Positions 1 through 7,390 of a stretch of DNA of 64,000 nt are shown here, piece after piece. The stretch's first letter is position 1; the number at the start of each line of letters is the position of its first letter. Source of the DNA: Isoptericola sp. BMS4 (GTDB taxonomy: Bacteria; Actinomycetota; Actinomycetes; Actinomycetales; Cellulomonadaceae); the NCBI RefSeq assembly GCF_011634835.1, contig NZ_SIRP01000001.1:434001-498000 (forward strand), read 5' to 3'. The position numbers and the translations under genes were made by a program. The notes under the pieces were generated by a model that was not told the origin of the DNA, did not search any database, and worked only from the letters and a program-made list of their open reading frames with translations.

Positions 1-551
1 TTCGAGTAGTCGGCGGCGAAGTCGGCCAGCCAGTCCCAGTCCCAGTCGTCGGGGATCTCGACCCCGTCCTGCTCGGCCATGGTCCGGTTGGACCGGACCA
101 CCGGGACGAAGATGCCGAACGGCATCGTGTTGAGGGTTCCCGCCAGCTCGAAGTCGCGCAGGTCGGCCTCCGAGTAGTCCGACAGGTCCAGCGACGAGAT
201 CTCGCTGAGCGGCAGGTACAGGTCGTTGGCCTCGTAGGTCATGACGTGCGGCGACGGGACCCAGAAGATGTCGGCGACGTTGCCCGCCGCCATCTGGGTC
301 GTCATCCGCTCCTGGTAGGCGTCGTAGTCGGCGAACTCGACGTTGAGGGTGATGTCGAGAGCGGACTTCATCTGCCCGAAGGCCTGCTCGTAGTTCTGCT
401 GGCGCACCGTGTTGCCCCAGAAGGCGTAGCGCAGGGTCCGTTCCCCGCTGCCGCCGCTTCCCCCGGCGACGCCCGAACAGCTCGCCAGGATCCCGGTGCC
501 GGCGGCCGCCCCCACGGCGACCAAGAAGTTCCGTCGGCTCAGCTCACGCAT
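1..551 (-). CDS. Sugar ABC transporter substrate-binding lipoprotein (partial, C-terminus beyond window)
   Basis: Extracellular solute-binding protein of a family-1 (CUT1) sugar importer; only about 183 N-terminal residues are in view because the gene runs off the left edge. A twin-arginine motif (SRRNFL, residues 5-10) precedes a hydrophobic stretch and a lipobox ending in Cys25 (LASC), so Tat export and lipid anchoring are likely. After a Gly/Ser linker comes a typical CUT1 start (RTLRYAFWGN) and the QMAAGNVADIFW segment seen in these proteins. The ATG at 549-551 follows a GGGAG-type ribosome site. It is the last visible gene of a leftward unit with two GHL6-like hydrolases and a dehydrogenase, so it probably imports their substrate. 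The permeases should lie to the left. Confidence 0.9.
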   Translation of the reverse strand, partial: MRELSRRNFLVAVGAAAGTGILASCSGVAGGSGGSGERTLRYAFWGNTVRQQNYEQAFGQMKSALDITLNVEFADYDAYQERMTTQMAAGNVADIFWVPSPHVMTYEANDLYLPLSEISSLDLSDYSEADLRDFELAGTLNTMPFGIFVPVVRSNRTMAEQDGVEIPDDWDWDWLADFAADYS

Positions 552-609
552 GGTGACTCTCCCGTCATTGGAAGGTGGTCGGGTGAAGCTCGGTTGCTCC
601 ACCCTGAGT

Positions 610-635
610 CAGGCAAGATTGCCTGTCAAGATTGC
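610..635 (-). promoter_or_regulatory. Candidate promoter/operator before the binding-protein gene
   Basis: The 88-bp gap before the binding-protein gene holds a perfect inverted repeat with 7-bp arms, CAGGCAA-GA-TTGCCTG (610-625), and a 9-bp direct repeat CAAGATTGC at 614-622 and 627-635. On the minus strand the repeat overlaps a consensus-like -35 hexamer TTGACA; no convincing -10 follows. This could give the binding protein its own regulated promoter inside the operon. The binding factor is unknown. Confidence 0.4.
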
Positions 636-639
636 ACGT

Positions 640-2634
640 CTAGTTGTTATGCCATCGAATCTCGAGGGCCTCGAAGAGCCCCACGGCCGGGGTGCGGACG
701 ACGACGTCCGCCCCGTCGAGGGCCCAGGACAGCTCGCTCCCGGCGACCCGCGCCCGGACGGCGACGGGCTCGCCGCGGGCGGGCACGCGCAGCGTCCCGG
801 CCCCGATCTCGAGCGGCGCGGTGAAGCGCTGCGGGGCGTCACCGGAACGGTTGAGCAGGTGGACCACCGTGCTCCGGCCGGTGCTCCCGGGGACGACCTG
901 GAGCTGGGCGGGCAGGTCGGTGTCCACCCGCAGCCCCGGCCCGGCCAGGGCCAGGAGCCGCGCGACGAAGGCGTCGCGGGCGCGGCTCAGCCCGAGCTCG
1001 CGGTACACCAGCCCCGGACGCCAGGGCACCAGGGCCAGGCGCCCGCCCCCCACGGCCCCCGACACCCAGCCGGGGTGCGGGGTCGCCGCGTGCCCGTAGC
1101 ACTTCTCCGGCGGCCCGTAGAGGGCACGCCCCACGGCGTGCCAGCCGGTCTCGGCCTCCGGCCCGGGGGCGAGCACCCGGAAGGGCCCGACGACCGGCAG
1201 CAGGTCGCCGCCGTCGGGGCCGGTGGGCAGGTGCAGCGAGCGCACCGACTCCTCCGTGGCGTACACGGCCGTCTCCCGGGCCACGGCCTCCGCGCCGTGG
1301 ACCTGCGGTGCGCCGTCGGACCAGCCCGAGTCGCCGGTGGCCACGACCGTGCCTCCGGCGGCGAGCACCGCCTCCACGGCCGCGAGCTCCCCGGGGGCGA
1401 GGACGCCGACGTCCGGGAGCACGATGAGCGCGTAGCGGTCGGGGGCCAGACCGGCGAGGCGGTCCTGACGGACGACGTCGAAGGGCACGTGCGACTCGAG
1501 CAGGCCGAGGTACAGGCCCTGGAACTCCGCGGTGCGGCGCGCACCCTGTGCCGCGCCGTCGCCCGAGCCCCGGACCAGCGCGACGCGGGCCGTCGAGACG
1601 AGGCCGGCGTAGAGGTCGGCGTTGTCGCGGTGGAAGCGGGTGACCTCCCCGCCGACGCGCAGCGCCTCGAACGGGCTGTCGGCCGGCGTCCCCATCACGT
1701 AGGTGGACGGCTGTGCGCCGTGGGCGACCGCCTGCAGCAGGTGCTGCGCGAAGTGGTGGGGGTCCTCGCCGGCCCAGCGGTAGGGCATGTCGACGAAGCC
1801 GACCGCGTTGACGAAGACGGGCCGCCCGTCGTCGCCCGAGCGCGCGGCGCTGACCGCCTCAGCCGTCCTGTGGTGCCACAGCGGCCGCCCGACCGCGTTG
1901 TTGGCCTCGTGGAACGTGACGTCCGCACGGTCGCCCAGGACGAGGGCGACGTCGGGCGCCAGGTCCCGGATGTGCGCGCGCAGCCGGGCGTGCAGGTCGT
2001 CGAGGACTCCCGCCGCGAACGACTGCCACGCCGCGTAGCCGGGGGAGTCGGGGCCGGTCGGGTGCGCGACGCCGCCGGAGTGCTCCCGGAAGGCGGCCAG
2101 GCAGGCCGCGCAGCGGCACACGCCCCAGTACCGGCGGCTGTAGTCGCGCTCGTTGAACGACATCCAGTTGAGGAAGAAGCCCGCCAGGTCGTAGCGGTCG
2201 AGGACCTCGGTGAGGACGTCGAACGCCTCGCGCTGGTAGTACGCCCCGCTGGGACACGTGCTGCGGTAGCCGTTGTACACCTGCGGCGCGCCGTCCGGGG
2301 AGACGAAGCACCACTCGGGGTGCTCCTCCGCGCGGCGGGCGTCGATCTTGGAGAAGTCCATGCGGCCCAGCACCCGGATCCCCCGCGACCGGGCGGCGGC
2401 GACGGCGTCGCCGACGAGGTCCCCCGACGCGCGGGCGGCCAGCGCCGGGTTGACCGTCTGGGAGGCCAGGGAGCTCGGGTGGTTGGCGACGATGCCGCCG
2501 ACGCTGAGGAGCCAGGTGTCGGCCCCGTAGGCCTCGATGTCGTCGAGGACCGCGTCGACGTCGAGGTCGGCGTCGACCTCGCGCAGGTTCGTCTGGAAGG
2601 TCCGGAACGGCGCCTCCCACCAGCGGCCGCTCAT
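640..2634 (-). CDS. GHL6-like putative glycoside hydrolase (uncharacterised), copy 1
   Basis: Predicted intracellular glycoside hydrolase of 664 residues with no signal peptide. Residues ~1-330 read as a TIM-barrel of the GHL6 / alpha-L-fucosidase-like type (early FRTFQTNLREVDADLDVD, then LGRMDFSK, FFLNWMSFNER). A Rossmann-like beta-galactosidase-trimerisation domain (~350-490, with LIVLPDVGVLAPGELAAVE) and a C-terminal beta-sandwich follow. The start is the ATG at 2632-2634, which overlaps the stop of the upstream dehydrogenase as ATGA, so the two are translationally coupled. It is a distant paralogue of the second GHL6-like gene in the same operon (3565-5673). I know of no established substrate for this family; family assignment is by recognition of motifs and is tentative. 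Confidence 0.75.
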   Translation of the reverse strand: MSGRWWEAPFRTFQTNLREVDADLDVDAVLDDIEAYGADTWLLSVGGIVANHPSSLASQTVNPALAARASGDLVGDAVAAARSRGIRVLGRMDFSKIDARRAEEHPEWCFVSPDGAPQVYNGYRSTCPSGAYYQREAFDVLTEVLDRYDLAGFFLNWMSFNERDYSRRYWGVCRCAACLAAFREHSGGVAHPTGPDSPGYAAWQSFAAGVLDDLHARLRAHIRDLAPDVALVLGDRADVTFHEANNAVGRPLWHHRTAEAVSAARSGDDGRPVFVNAVGFVDMPYRWAGEDPHHFAQHLLQAVAHGAQPSTYVMGTPADSPFEALRVGGEVTRFHRDNADLYAGLVSTARVALVRGSGDGAAQGARRTAEFQGLYLGLLESHVPFDVVRQDRLAGLAPDRYALIVLPDVGVLAPGELAAVEAVLAAGGTVVATGDSGWSDGAPQVHGAEAVARETAVYATEESVRSLHLPTGPDGGDLLPVVGPFRVLAPGPEAETGWHAVGRALYGPPEKCYGHAATPHPGWVSGAVGGGRLALVPWRPGLVYRELGLSRARDAFVARLLALAGPGLRVDTDLPAQLQVVPGSTGRSTVVHLLNRSGDAPQRFTAPLEIGAGTLRVPARGEPVAVRARVAGSELSWALDGADVVVRTPAVGLFEALEIRWHNN

Positions 2635-3497
2635 GCGTCGGTCTCGCCGACCAGGCGGAAGAGGGCGGAGTGGTCCAGCTCCTGCCACCCGCGCGCGAGG
2701 GCGTCGTCCATCTGGGCGGCGACGACGCGGGTCCCGGGCACGGCGGCGCCGTGGTGCTCGGCCGCCTCGAGGGCGAGGCCGAGGTCCTTGCGGTGCAGGC
2801 GCAGGCGGAACCCCGGGTCGAAGGCGCGCTCGATCATCCGCCGGCCGTGCAGGTCGAGGATCCGCGAGGAGGCGAACCCCCCGGAGAGCGCCGTGCGGAC
2901 CGTGCCGGCGTCGATGCCCGCCGCCTCCGCGAGCGCCAGCCCCTCGGCCACGGCCTGGATGGTCCCGGCGACGATCACCTGGTTGGCGACCTTGGCGGCC
3001 TGGCCGGCCCCGACGGGGCCGATGTGGGTGATCGTCGAGCCGAGCACCTCCAGCAGGGGCGTCGCCCGGGCGACCGGGCCGTCGTCGCCGCCCACGAAGA
3101 CGGTCAGCGTGCCGTCGCGGGCGCCGACGTCGCCCCCGGAGACGGGTGCGTCGACGTACTCGCCGCCCGCCTCGCGGACCGCGGCGGCGAGGTCCACCGT
3201 CACGACGGGGGAGATCGAGCTCATGTCGACGACGAGCGTCCCTGGTCGCAGGCCCGCCAGGACGCCGTCGTCGCCGCGCAGGACCGTCTCGACGTCCGGG
3301 GTGTCGGGCAGCATGAGCACGACGATCTCCGCCTTCTCGGCGACCTCGCGCGGCGACGCCGCGGCCGTGGCCCCCTCGTCGAGCAGGTGGCGGGAGCGTT
3401 CCTTGACGCGGTGCACGGTCAGCTCGTGCCCGGCGCGGACGAGGTTGAGAGCCATGGGTGCGCCCATGACGCCCAGGCCGATGAATCCGATGCGCAC
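2631..3497 (-). CDS. NAD(P)-dependent beta-hydroxyacid dehydrogenase (GarR/LtnD/HIBADH family)
   Basis: Cytoplasmic dehydrogenase of 288 residues, the usual size for the family that reduces tartronate semialdehyde or oxidises 3-hydroxyisobutyrate or L-threonate. The nucleotide-binding GLGVMG motif is at residues 7-12, the substrate signature DAPVSGGDVGARDGT at 116-130, and the catalytic lysine is K169 in GAGQAAKVANQ. The GTG start at 3495-3497 follows a strong AGGAGG site. It sits between two GHL6-like hydrolases and close to a divergent hydroxypyruvate-isomerase-family gene; that pair is found in glyoxylate/glycerate and four-carbon sugar-acid pathways. Substrate cannot be settled from sequence alone. 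Confidence 0.9.
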   Translation of the reverse strand: MRIGFIGLGVMGAPMALNLVRAGHELTVHRVKERSRHLLDEGATAAASPREVAEKAEIVVLMLPDTPDVETVLRGDDGVLAGLRPGTLVVDMSSISPVVTVDLAAAVREAGGEYVDAPVSGGDVGARDGTLTVFVGGDDGPVARATPLLEVLGSTITHIGPVGAGQAAKVANQVIVAGTIQAVAEGLALAEAAGIDAGTVRTALSGGFASSRILDLHGRRMIERAFDPGFRLRLHRKDLGLALEAAEHHGAAVPGTRVVAAQMDDALARGWQELDHSALFRLVGETDA

Positions 3498-3515
3498 GTG
3501 TCCTCCTGGGGTCGG

Positions 3516-3533
3516 GCCCGTCGTCGGACGGGC
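3516..3533 (-). terminator. Short intercistronic stem-loop
   Basis: Perfect 7-bp arms GCCCGTC / GACGGGC with a 4-nt loop lie in the 67-bp gap between the second GHL6-like gene and the dehydrogenase. The position fits partial termination or mRNA processing inside the operon. There is no T-tract. Confidence 0.35.
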
Positions 3534-3564
3534 GGTTTCCGGGATGCTCGGCGGGTGCCGGGGG

Positions 3565-5673
3565 TCAGCGGGAGGTCGGGGACCGCCACTCGAGGTGCAC
3601 GACCTCGATCCGGTCGATCCGGTCGAGGTGCACGCGGGCGGTGCCGCCGGTGACGGTCACGGGTGCGGTGCGGCCGTCGACGAGCAGTCGCGCGCGCACG
3701 TCCTCGGCGCCCTCGGGCAGCCGGACCAGCACCTCCTGGTCGGCGAGCGGGAGGAGCTCGTGCTGCTGCCCCCGCATCGCCATGGGGTTGGTGAGGTTCA
3801 CGACGGCCACGGCGAGCTCGTCGTCCCCATCGAGGAGGGCGATGTCGACGAGCCCCGCGCCGTCCACCCGGACCCGCTCCGGCTCGTCGCCGAGCGCCCA
3901 GCGCACCGCGTTGGCCAGGAGCCGTCCGTGGTCGGACTGGAGAGACTCCCAGTAGACCTCCCCGGCGTCGAAGGCGAGGTGCACGGTGCGCCCGCCGGAG
4001 GGGTGCTCGCGCGCCACGACGGCCGGTGTGGCATCGCCGGGCCGGGGGTAGACCTCCTCCATCGGCAGGTCCGGGTAGTCGGGCACGAAGCGGAAGACCA
4101 CCTCGGCGCCCGGTGCCGCCTCGACGTCGAGCACCCGGGTGCCGGCGACGATCCGTCGCGTGCCGTCGTAGCCCGCGGCGACGGGGTGGTCGGCCTCGAT
4201 CGTCATGTACTTGTTCTTCACGGGCCCGCGGACGCCCTGCACGAGCCGGACGCCGAGCAGGTCGCCGAGGGCGATCGTGGTCCCGTCCCGGGTCAGGCCC
4301 GAGTCGAACGCCGCGACGACGCTGCCGCCGCCCGCGACGTACTCCTCGATCACGCGCACGTGGTCGGCGGACAGCTCGGGGCACGCGGGCAGCACCAGGA
4401 CCCGTACCTCGGCGAGCCGGTCGGCCGTGAGAGCGTCGTCGGCGATGTACTCGAACGGGATGCGCGCCTCCAGCAGCGCCTGGTAGACGCCGTCCTCGTG
4501 GCCGCGGTGCCCGCCGGAGTTCGCCCGGCTGTCGAGCAGCAGGACCTCGGCGGTGTGCCGGAGGCGGCCGAGCACGGGCTCGCACCTCTCGTGGAGCCGG
4601 AACGCCTCGACGACCGGCGCGACCCAGCGAGTGTCGAAGCACTCCGCCTTGAACTTGGTGAACCACGGGCGCGCCCCCTGGGCGAAGCCGTCGATCACGA
4701 GGCTCGCGGTCTCGTGCGGGTCGGCGACGGAGTCCTTCCAGCGTTTCTCGTGGTCCTCGGGGCCGACGGAGGTGATGAGCGCTACCGGCCGCTCCGGGTG
4801 CAGGCCGCGGGCGCGCTTGGCGATCCTGCCCGGTTCCCAGGCCGCCTCGGTGCCCGACCGTCCCTGCTTGTCGACGAAGAACATCGGGTAGCGGTCGCCC
4901 ACCAGCTCGGGCACGAGGTCGCGCGTGAGGTTGGCTCCGCGGTTGGGGATGAAGCGCACGTGGGGCCGCACCGCGCGCACGGCGTCGTCCCACAGCACCA
5001 CGAGCTCGCTCAGCCGGCGGCTCTGCCATGCGGTCCAGGCGGGCCAGGCCGGGTCGTCCGGGTCGTCCTCGCGCGGGAGCCGGTGGCCGGAGTCGGCGAG
5101 GAACCGCCGGGCCGTCTCTTCGGTGTAGGAGACGCCCCGGTGTCCCTCCCAGCGGTTGGCGAAGACGGCGTCGACGTCGTACTCGCGCACGATCTCGAGG
5201 GCGACCTCGGTCGTGAACTCGCGGTGGTAGGTGCTGAACGGATCGGTCCACCACAGCCCGGGCATGGAGGCATGGGGGATCGGGTCCCCGTGCGCGTCCC
5301 GGGCGAGCCACTCGGGGTGGGCGTCGGCGGCGTCCTGGTGGACGGCGTGGGGGTCGACCCGCGCCATGACGTGCATGCCGAGCCGCCTCGCCCCGTCGAC
5401 CAGCGCCCCGAAAGGGTCGGTGTCGCCCAGGTGCGCGCTGCGGTGGTGGTACGGGATCCGGGTCGGGTAGAAGGCCATGTACCCGCCTGCGCTGAGGCAC
5501 AGCGCGTTGGACCGGGAGCGGCGCATGACGTCGATCCAGAAGTCGACGTCCAGCACCGCAGGGTCGTCGTCGGTGAACGTCAGCTGGGTCCACCGGGTGG
5601 CCGTCCTGTACCAGTGCGGCGTGCGCAGCCCGTCGTGGGCCGCCGGCCGAGCATCCGTGAAGGTCACGGGCAA
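3565..5673 (-). CDS. GHL6-like putative glycoside hydrolase (uncharacterised), copy 2
   Basis: First gene of the leftward operon; 702 residues, cytoplasmic (no signal peptide). It shows the same layout as the protein at 640-2634: an N-terminal TIM-barrel (~30-370; VMARVDPHAV, HPEWLARD and DAVFANRWEGHRG are prominent), a trimerisation-like flavodoxin-type domain (~380-490; VLVLPACPELSADHVRVIEEYV) and a C-terminal beta-sandwich (~600-700). The start is taken as TTG at 5671-5673, about 6 nt after a GAGGA site; a GTG two codons in (5665-5667) behind GGGAG is an equal alternative. Two diverged copies in one operon suggest sequential cleavage of related linkages. No activity is known to me for this group. 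Confidence 0.75.
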   Translation of the reverse strand: MPVTFTDARPAAHDGLRTPHWYRTATRWTQLTFTDDDPAVLDVDFWIDVMRRSRSNALCLSAGGYMAFYPTRIPYHHRSAHLGDTDPFGALVDGARRLGMHVMARVDPHAVHQDAADAHPEWLARDAHGDPIPHASMPGLWWTDPFSTYHREFTTEVALEIVREYDVDAVFANRWEGHRGVSYTEETARRFLADSGHRLPREDDPDDPAWPAWTAWQSRRLSELVVLWDDAVRAVRPHVRFIPNRGANLTRDLVPELVGDRYPMFFVDKQGRSGTEAAWEPGRIAKRARGLHPERPVALITSVGPEDHEKRWKDSVADPHETASLVIDGFAQGARPWFTKFKAECFDTRWVAPVVEAFRLHERCEPVLGRLRHTAEVLLLDSRANSGGHRGHEDGVYQALLEARIPFEYIADDALTADRLAEVRVLVLPACPELSADHVRVIEEYVAGGGSVVAAFDSGLTRDGTTIALGDLLGVRLVQGVRGPVKNKYMTIEADHPVAAGYDGTRRIVAGTRVLDVEAAPGAEVVFRFVPDYPDLPMEEVYPRPGDATPAVVAREHPSGGRTVHLAFDAGEVYWESLQSDHGRLLANAVRWALGDEPERVRVDGAGLVDIALLDGDDELAVAVVNLTNPMAMRGQQHELLPLADQEVLVRLPEGAEDVRARLLVDGRTAPVTVTGGTARVHLDRIDRIEVVHLEWRSPTSR

Positions 5674-5690
5674 CTCCCATCCTCATTGAT

Positions 5691-5707
5691 TGTCAGACAT
5701 GATGACA
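5691..5707. promoter_or_regulatory. Likely GntR operator in divergent promoter (site 1)
   Basis: The 63-bp gap between the leftward GHL6 operon and the rightward isomerase gene contains TGTCA-N7-TGACA, a perfect 5-bp-arm inverted repeat. Read on the minus strand, 14 bases (TGTCATCATGTCTG) recur with one change upstream of the GntR-family gene at 6557-6570. Two more inverted repeats follow, GCATC-T-GATGC (5714-5724) and ATGCCA-N6-TGGCAT (5721-5738), the last touching the isomerase start. The gap is therefore almost entirely dyad-symmetric and probably controls both directions. Confidence 0.65.
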
Positions 5708-5736
5708 TGTATCGCATCTGATGCCAAGATGGTGGC

Positions 5737-6555
5737 ATGCGATGGAGCGACTACGAGGTCAGCGCGAACGTCTCCCTGCTGTTCACCGAGGTGCCCTACG
5801 AGCACCGGTTCCGGGCGGCGGCCGACGCGGGGTTCACCACCGTCGAGAGCTGGTGGCCGTTCGCCGAGCCGCATCCTGGCGACGACCGGCTGGACGAGCT
5901 GGCCGGCCTCGTCGACGACGCCGGCGTCCGGCTGACCGGGCTGAACTTCTTCGCGGGGGACATGCCCGCGGGGGAGCGAGGGGTCGCCTGCCGGCCGGAG
6001 CGCGCCGGCGAGCTCGACGCGAACGCGGAGGCCCTCCTTCGTGTCGCCCGGGCGACCGGTTGCCGGGGCTTCAACCTGCTCTTCGGTCAGCTCGACGCGG
6101 GTGTGGACGGCACCGTCCAGCGCGCGGCCGCCGTCGGGGCCTACCGCCGCGCAGCGGATGCTGTCGCGGACGTCGACGGCACGGTGCTGGTCGAGCCCCT
6201 CGCGGTCGGCCTGAACGGGTCCTACCCGCTGACCACCCACCATGACGCGCTGCGGCTCGCCGCCGAGGTCGGTAGCGAGCGCCTCGCCCTCCTGCTGGAC
6301 ACCTTTCACCTCGCCTCGAACGGCGTCGACGTGGCGGCCGTGCCGGACGAGGCCGCCGGGAGGGTCGGGCATGTGCAGCTCGCCGACGCGCCCGGCCGCG
6401 GGGAGCCGGGCTCAGGCGCCGTCGGCTGGGAGGCGTTCGCCGGTGCGCTGCGGGGCGCGGGCTACGCCGGGACGGTCGCCGCGGAGTACAAGCCGACCTG
6501 CGACACCACGAGCTCCCTGGCCTGGGGCGCACCGGACGGCCGGGTGCCGTCCTGA
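5737..6555 (+). CDS. Hydroxypyruvate isomerase family protein (Hyi/OtnI-like)
   Basis: TIM-barrel sugar isomerase of 272 residues, the normal length of the Hyi/OtnI family (hydroxypyruvate to tartronate semialdehyde, or isomerisation of 2-oxo-tetronates). Metal and catalytic positions are visible: E153 in LVEPL, D188 in LLDTFH, H212 in GHVQLADAPGRGEPGSG and E250 in AEYKP. The ATG at 5737 lies inside a dyad-rich divergent promoter with no clear ribosome site, so translation may be leaderless or weakly initiated. Together with the dehydrogenase at 2631-3497 it forms an isomerase-reductase pair expected for a C3 or C4 oxo-acid branch. Confidence 0.88.
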   Translation: MRWSDYEVSANVSLLFTEVPYEHRFRAAADAGFTTVESWWPFAEPHPGDDRLDELAGLVDDAGVRLTGLNFFAGDMPAGERGVACRPERAGELDANAEALLRVARATGCRGFNLLFGQLDAGVDGTVQRAAAVGAYRRAADAVADVDGTVLVEPLAVGLNGSYPLTTHHDALRLAAEVGSERLALLLDTFHLASNGVDVAAVPDEAAGRVGHVQLADAPGRGEPGSGAVGWEAFAGALRGAGYAGTVAAEYKPTCDTTSSLAWGAPDGRVPS

Positions 6556-6556
6556 C

Positions 6557-6570
6557 TGTCATGATGTCTG
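6557..6570. promoter_or_regulatory. Likely GntR operator (site 2)
   Basis: TGTCATGATGTCTG, 13 of 14 bases identical to site 1 read in the opposite strand, lies just after the isomerase stop and about 80 bp before the GntR-family gene. Its presence at both the structural-gene promoter and the regulator gene is what an autoregulated local repressor would give. Confidence 0.6.
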
Positions 6571-6589
6571 TCGGGGTGGCCCGACAGAC
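6566..6589 (+). terminator. Stem-loop after isomerase gene
   Basis: Perfect 10-bp arms (GTCTGTCGGG / CCCGACAGAC) with a GTGG loop start 10 nt after the stop codon. This fits a GC-rich terminator without T-tract. It overlaps the second GntR-type motif, so it may act partly as an operator. Confidence 0.55.
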
Positions 6590-6651
6590 GACTTCTCAGG
6601 CGTCGCGGCAGGGCCGCCCCCGAGACAGCGGTGGGAAGCGAAGGAGAAGAC

Positions 6652-7338
6652 GTGCCCACGAGTGCGAGCCAGTACAAGCTCGGTCCGGCGTCGTTGACGG
6701 AGGCGCTGTTCGAGTCCCTGCGGGCGAGGATCATCAACGGTGACATCTCCCCGGGGGAGAAGGTGACCGAGCAGCGGGTCGCCGACGAGTACGGCGTCGC
6801 CCGGCCGACCGCGAAGTCCTGCCTCGAGCGCCTGACCAGTCTGGGCCTGCTGCGTCGGGTGGCCCACAAGTCCGCCGTCGTCCCGCGGCTGAGCGCGGCC
6901 GAGATCCAGGACCTCTACTTCAGCCGGGCGACGTTCGAGTCGGCCGCGGCCGTCCACCTCGCCGGGCGCCGCCTGCTTCCGGACGAGATGACCCGGGCGC
7001 AGGACGCGATGGATCGTGCCGCGCGGAGCGAGGACTTCGCCGAGCAGGTTCAGGCCGACATCGCGTTTCACTGGAGCCTCGTCCAGGGTCTGCGGAGCGA
7101 GCGGCTGTCTCGGATGTACGAGATGATCTCGGGCGAGATCCACCTGACGATGGGCCAGTACTCCGCCCACCGCCGGACGACGCCCACGCACGTCGTCGCG
7201 GAGCACGCCGCGATCATGGACGCGATCCGTGAGGGCGACCAGGAGGCGGCGCGGACCACCCTGACCGACCATCTCGTGCGCGCCCGGGACCGCGTCCTCG
7301 CCGAGGTGGGCGGCGAGCCCGGCGAGGCATCGGCGTAG
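6652..7338 (+). CDS. GntR-family transcriptional regulator (FCD subfamily)
   Basis: Regulator of 228 residues. Residues ~10-75 form a winged helix-turn-helix (LTEALFESLRARIINGDISPGEKVTEQ, then the recognition helix ARPTAKSCLERL). Residues ~90-215 are an all-helical FCD ligand domain with the usual aspartate and histidines of its metal site (DIAFHWSLVQG, HVVAEHAAIMDAI). The start is GTG at 6652, 5 nt after AAGGAG; an in-frame GTG at 6631 lacks a ribosome site. It probably senses an intermediate of the neighbouring hydrolase/dehydrogenase/isomerase pathway, because its putative operator occurs at its own gene and at the divergent promoter. Confidence 0.92.
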   Translation: MPTSASQYKLGPASLTEALFESLRARIINGDISPGEKVTEQRVADEYGVARPTAKSCLERLTSLGLLRRVAHKSAVVPRLSAAEIQDLYFSRATFESAAAVHLAGRRLLPDEMTRAQDAMDRAARSEDFAEQVQADIAFHWSLVQGLRSERLSRMYEMISGEIHLTMGQYSAHRRTTPTHVVAEHAAIMDAIREGDQEAARTTLTDHLVRARDRVLAEVGGEPGEASA

Positions 7339-7352
7339 TCACGCCGGTGCGG

Positions 7353-7381
7353 CCCCGTCCTCGCGGAGGGCGAGGACGGGG
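7353..7381. terminator. Convergent bidirectional terminator
   Basis: Perfect 12-bp arms (CCCCGTCCTCGC / GCGAGGACGGGG) with a 5-nt loop lie between the stop of the GntR gene (7338) and the stop of the opposing large gene (7391). It should terminate both transcripts. Confidence 0.85.
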
Positions 7382-7390
7382 CACCTGAGG

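Noticed and set aside
496-5721. Very long plus-strand open frame (over 1700 codons) opposite the GHL6-like genes
   Set aside because: It is antisense to well-supported genes, has no recognisable domains and a shadow-type composition (Arg/Gly/Val-rich), and arises because GC-rich third positions suppress stops.
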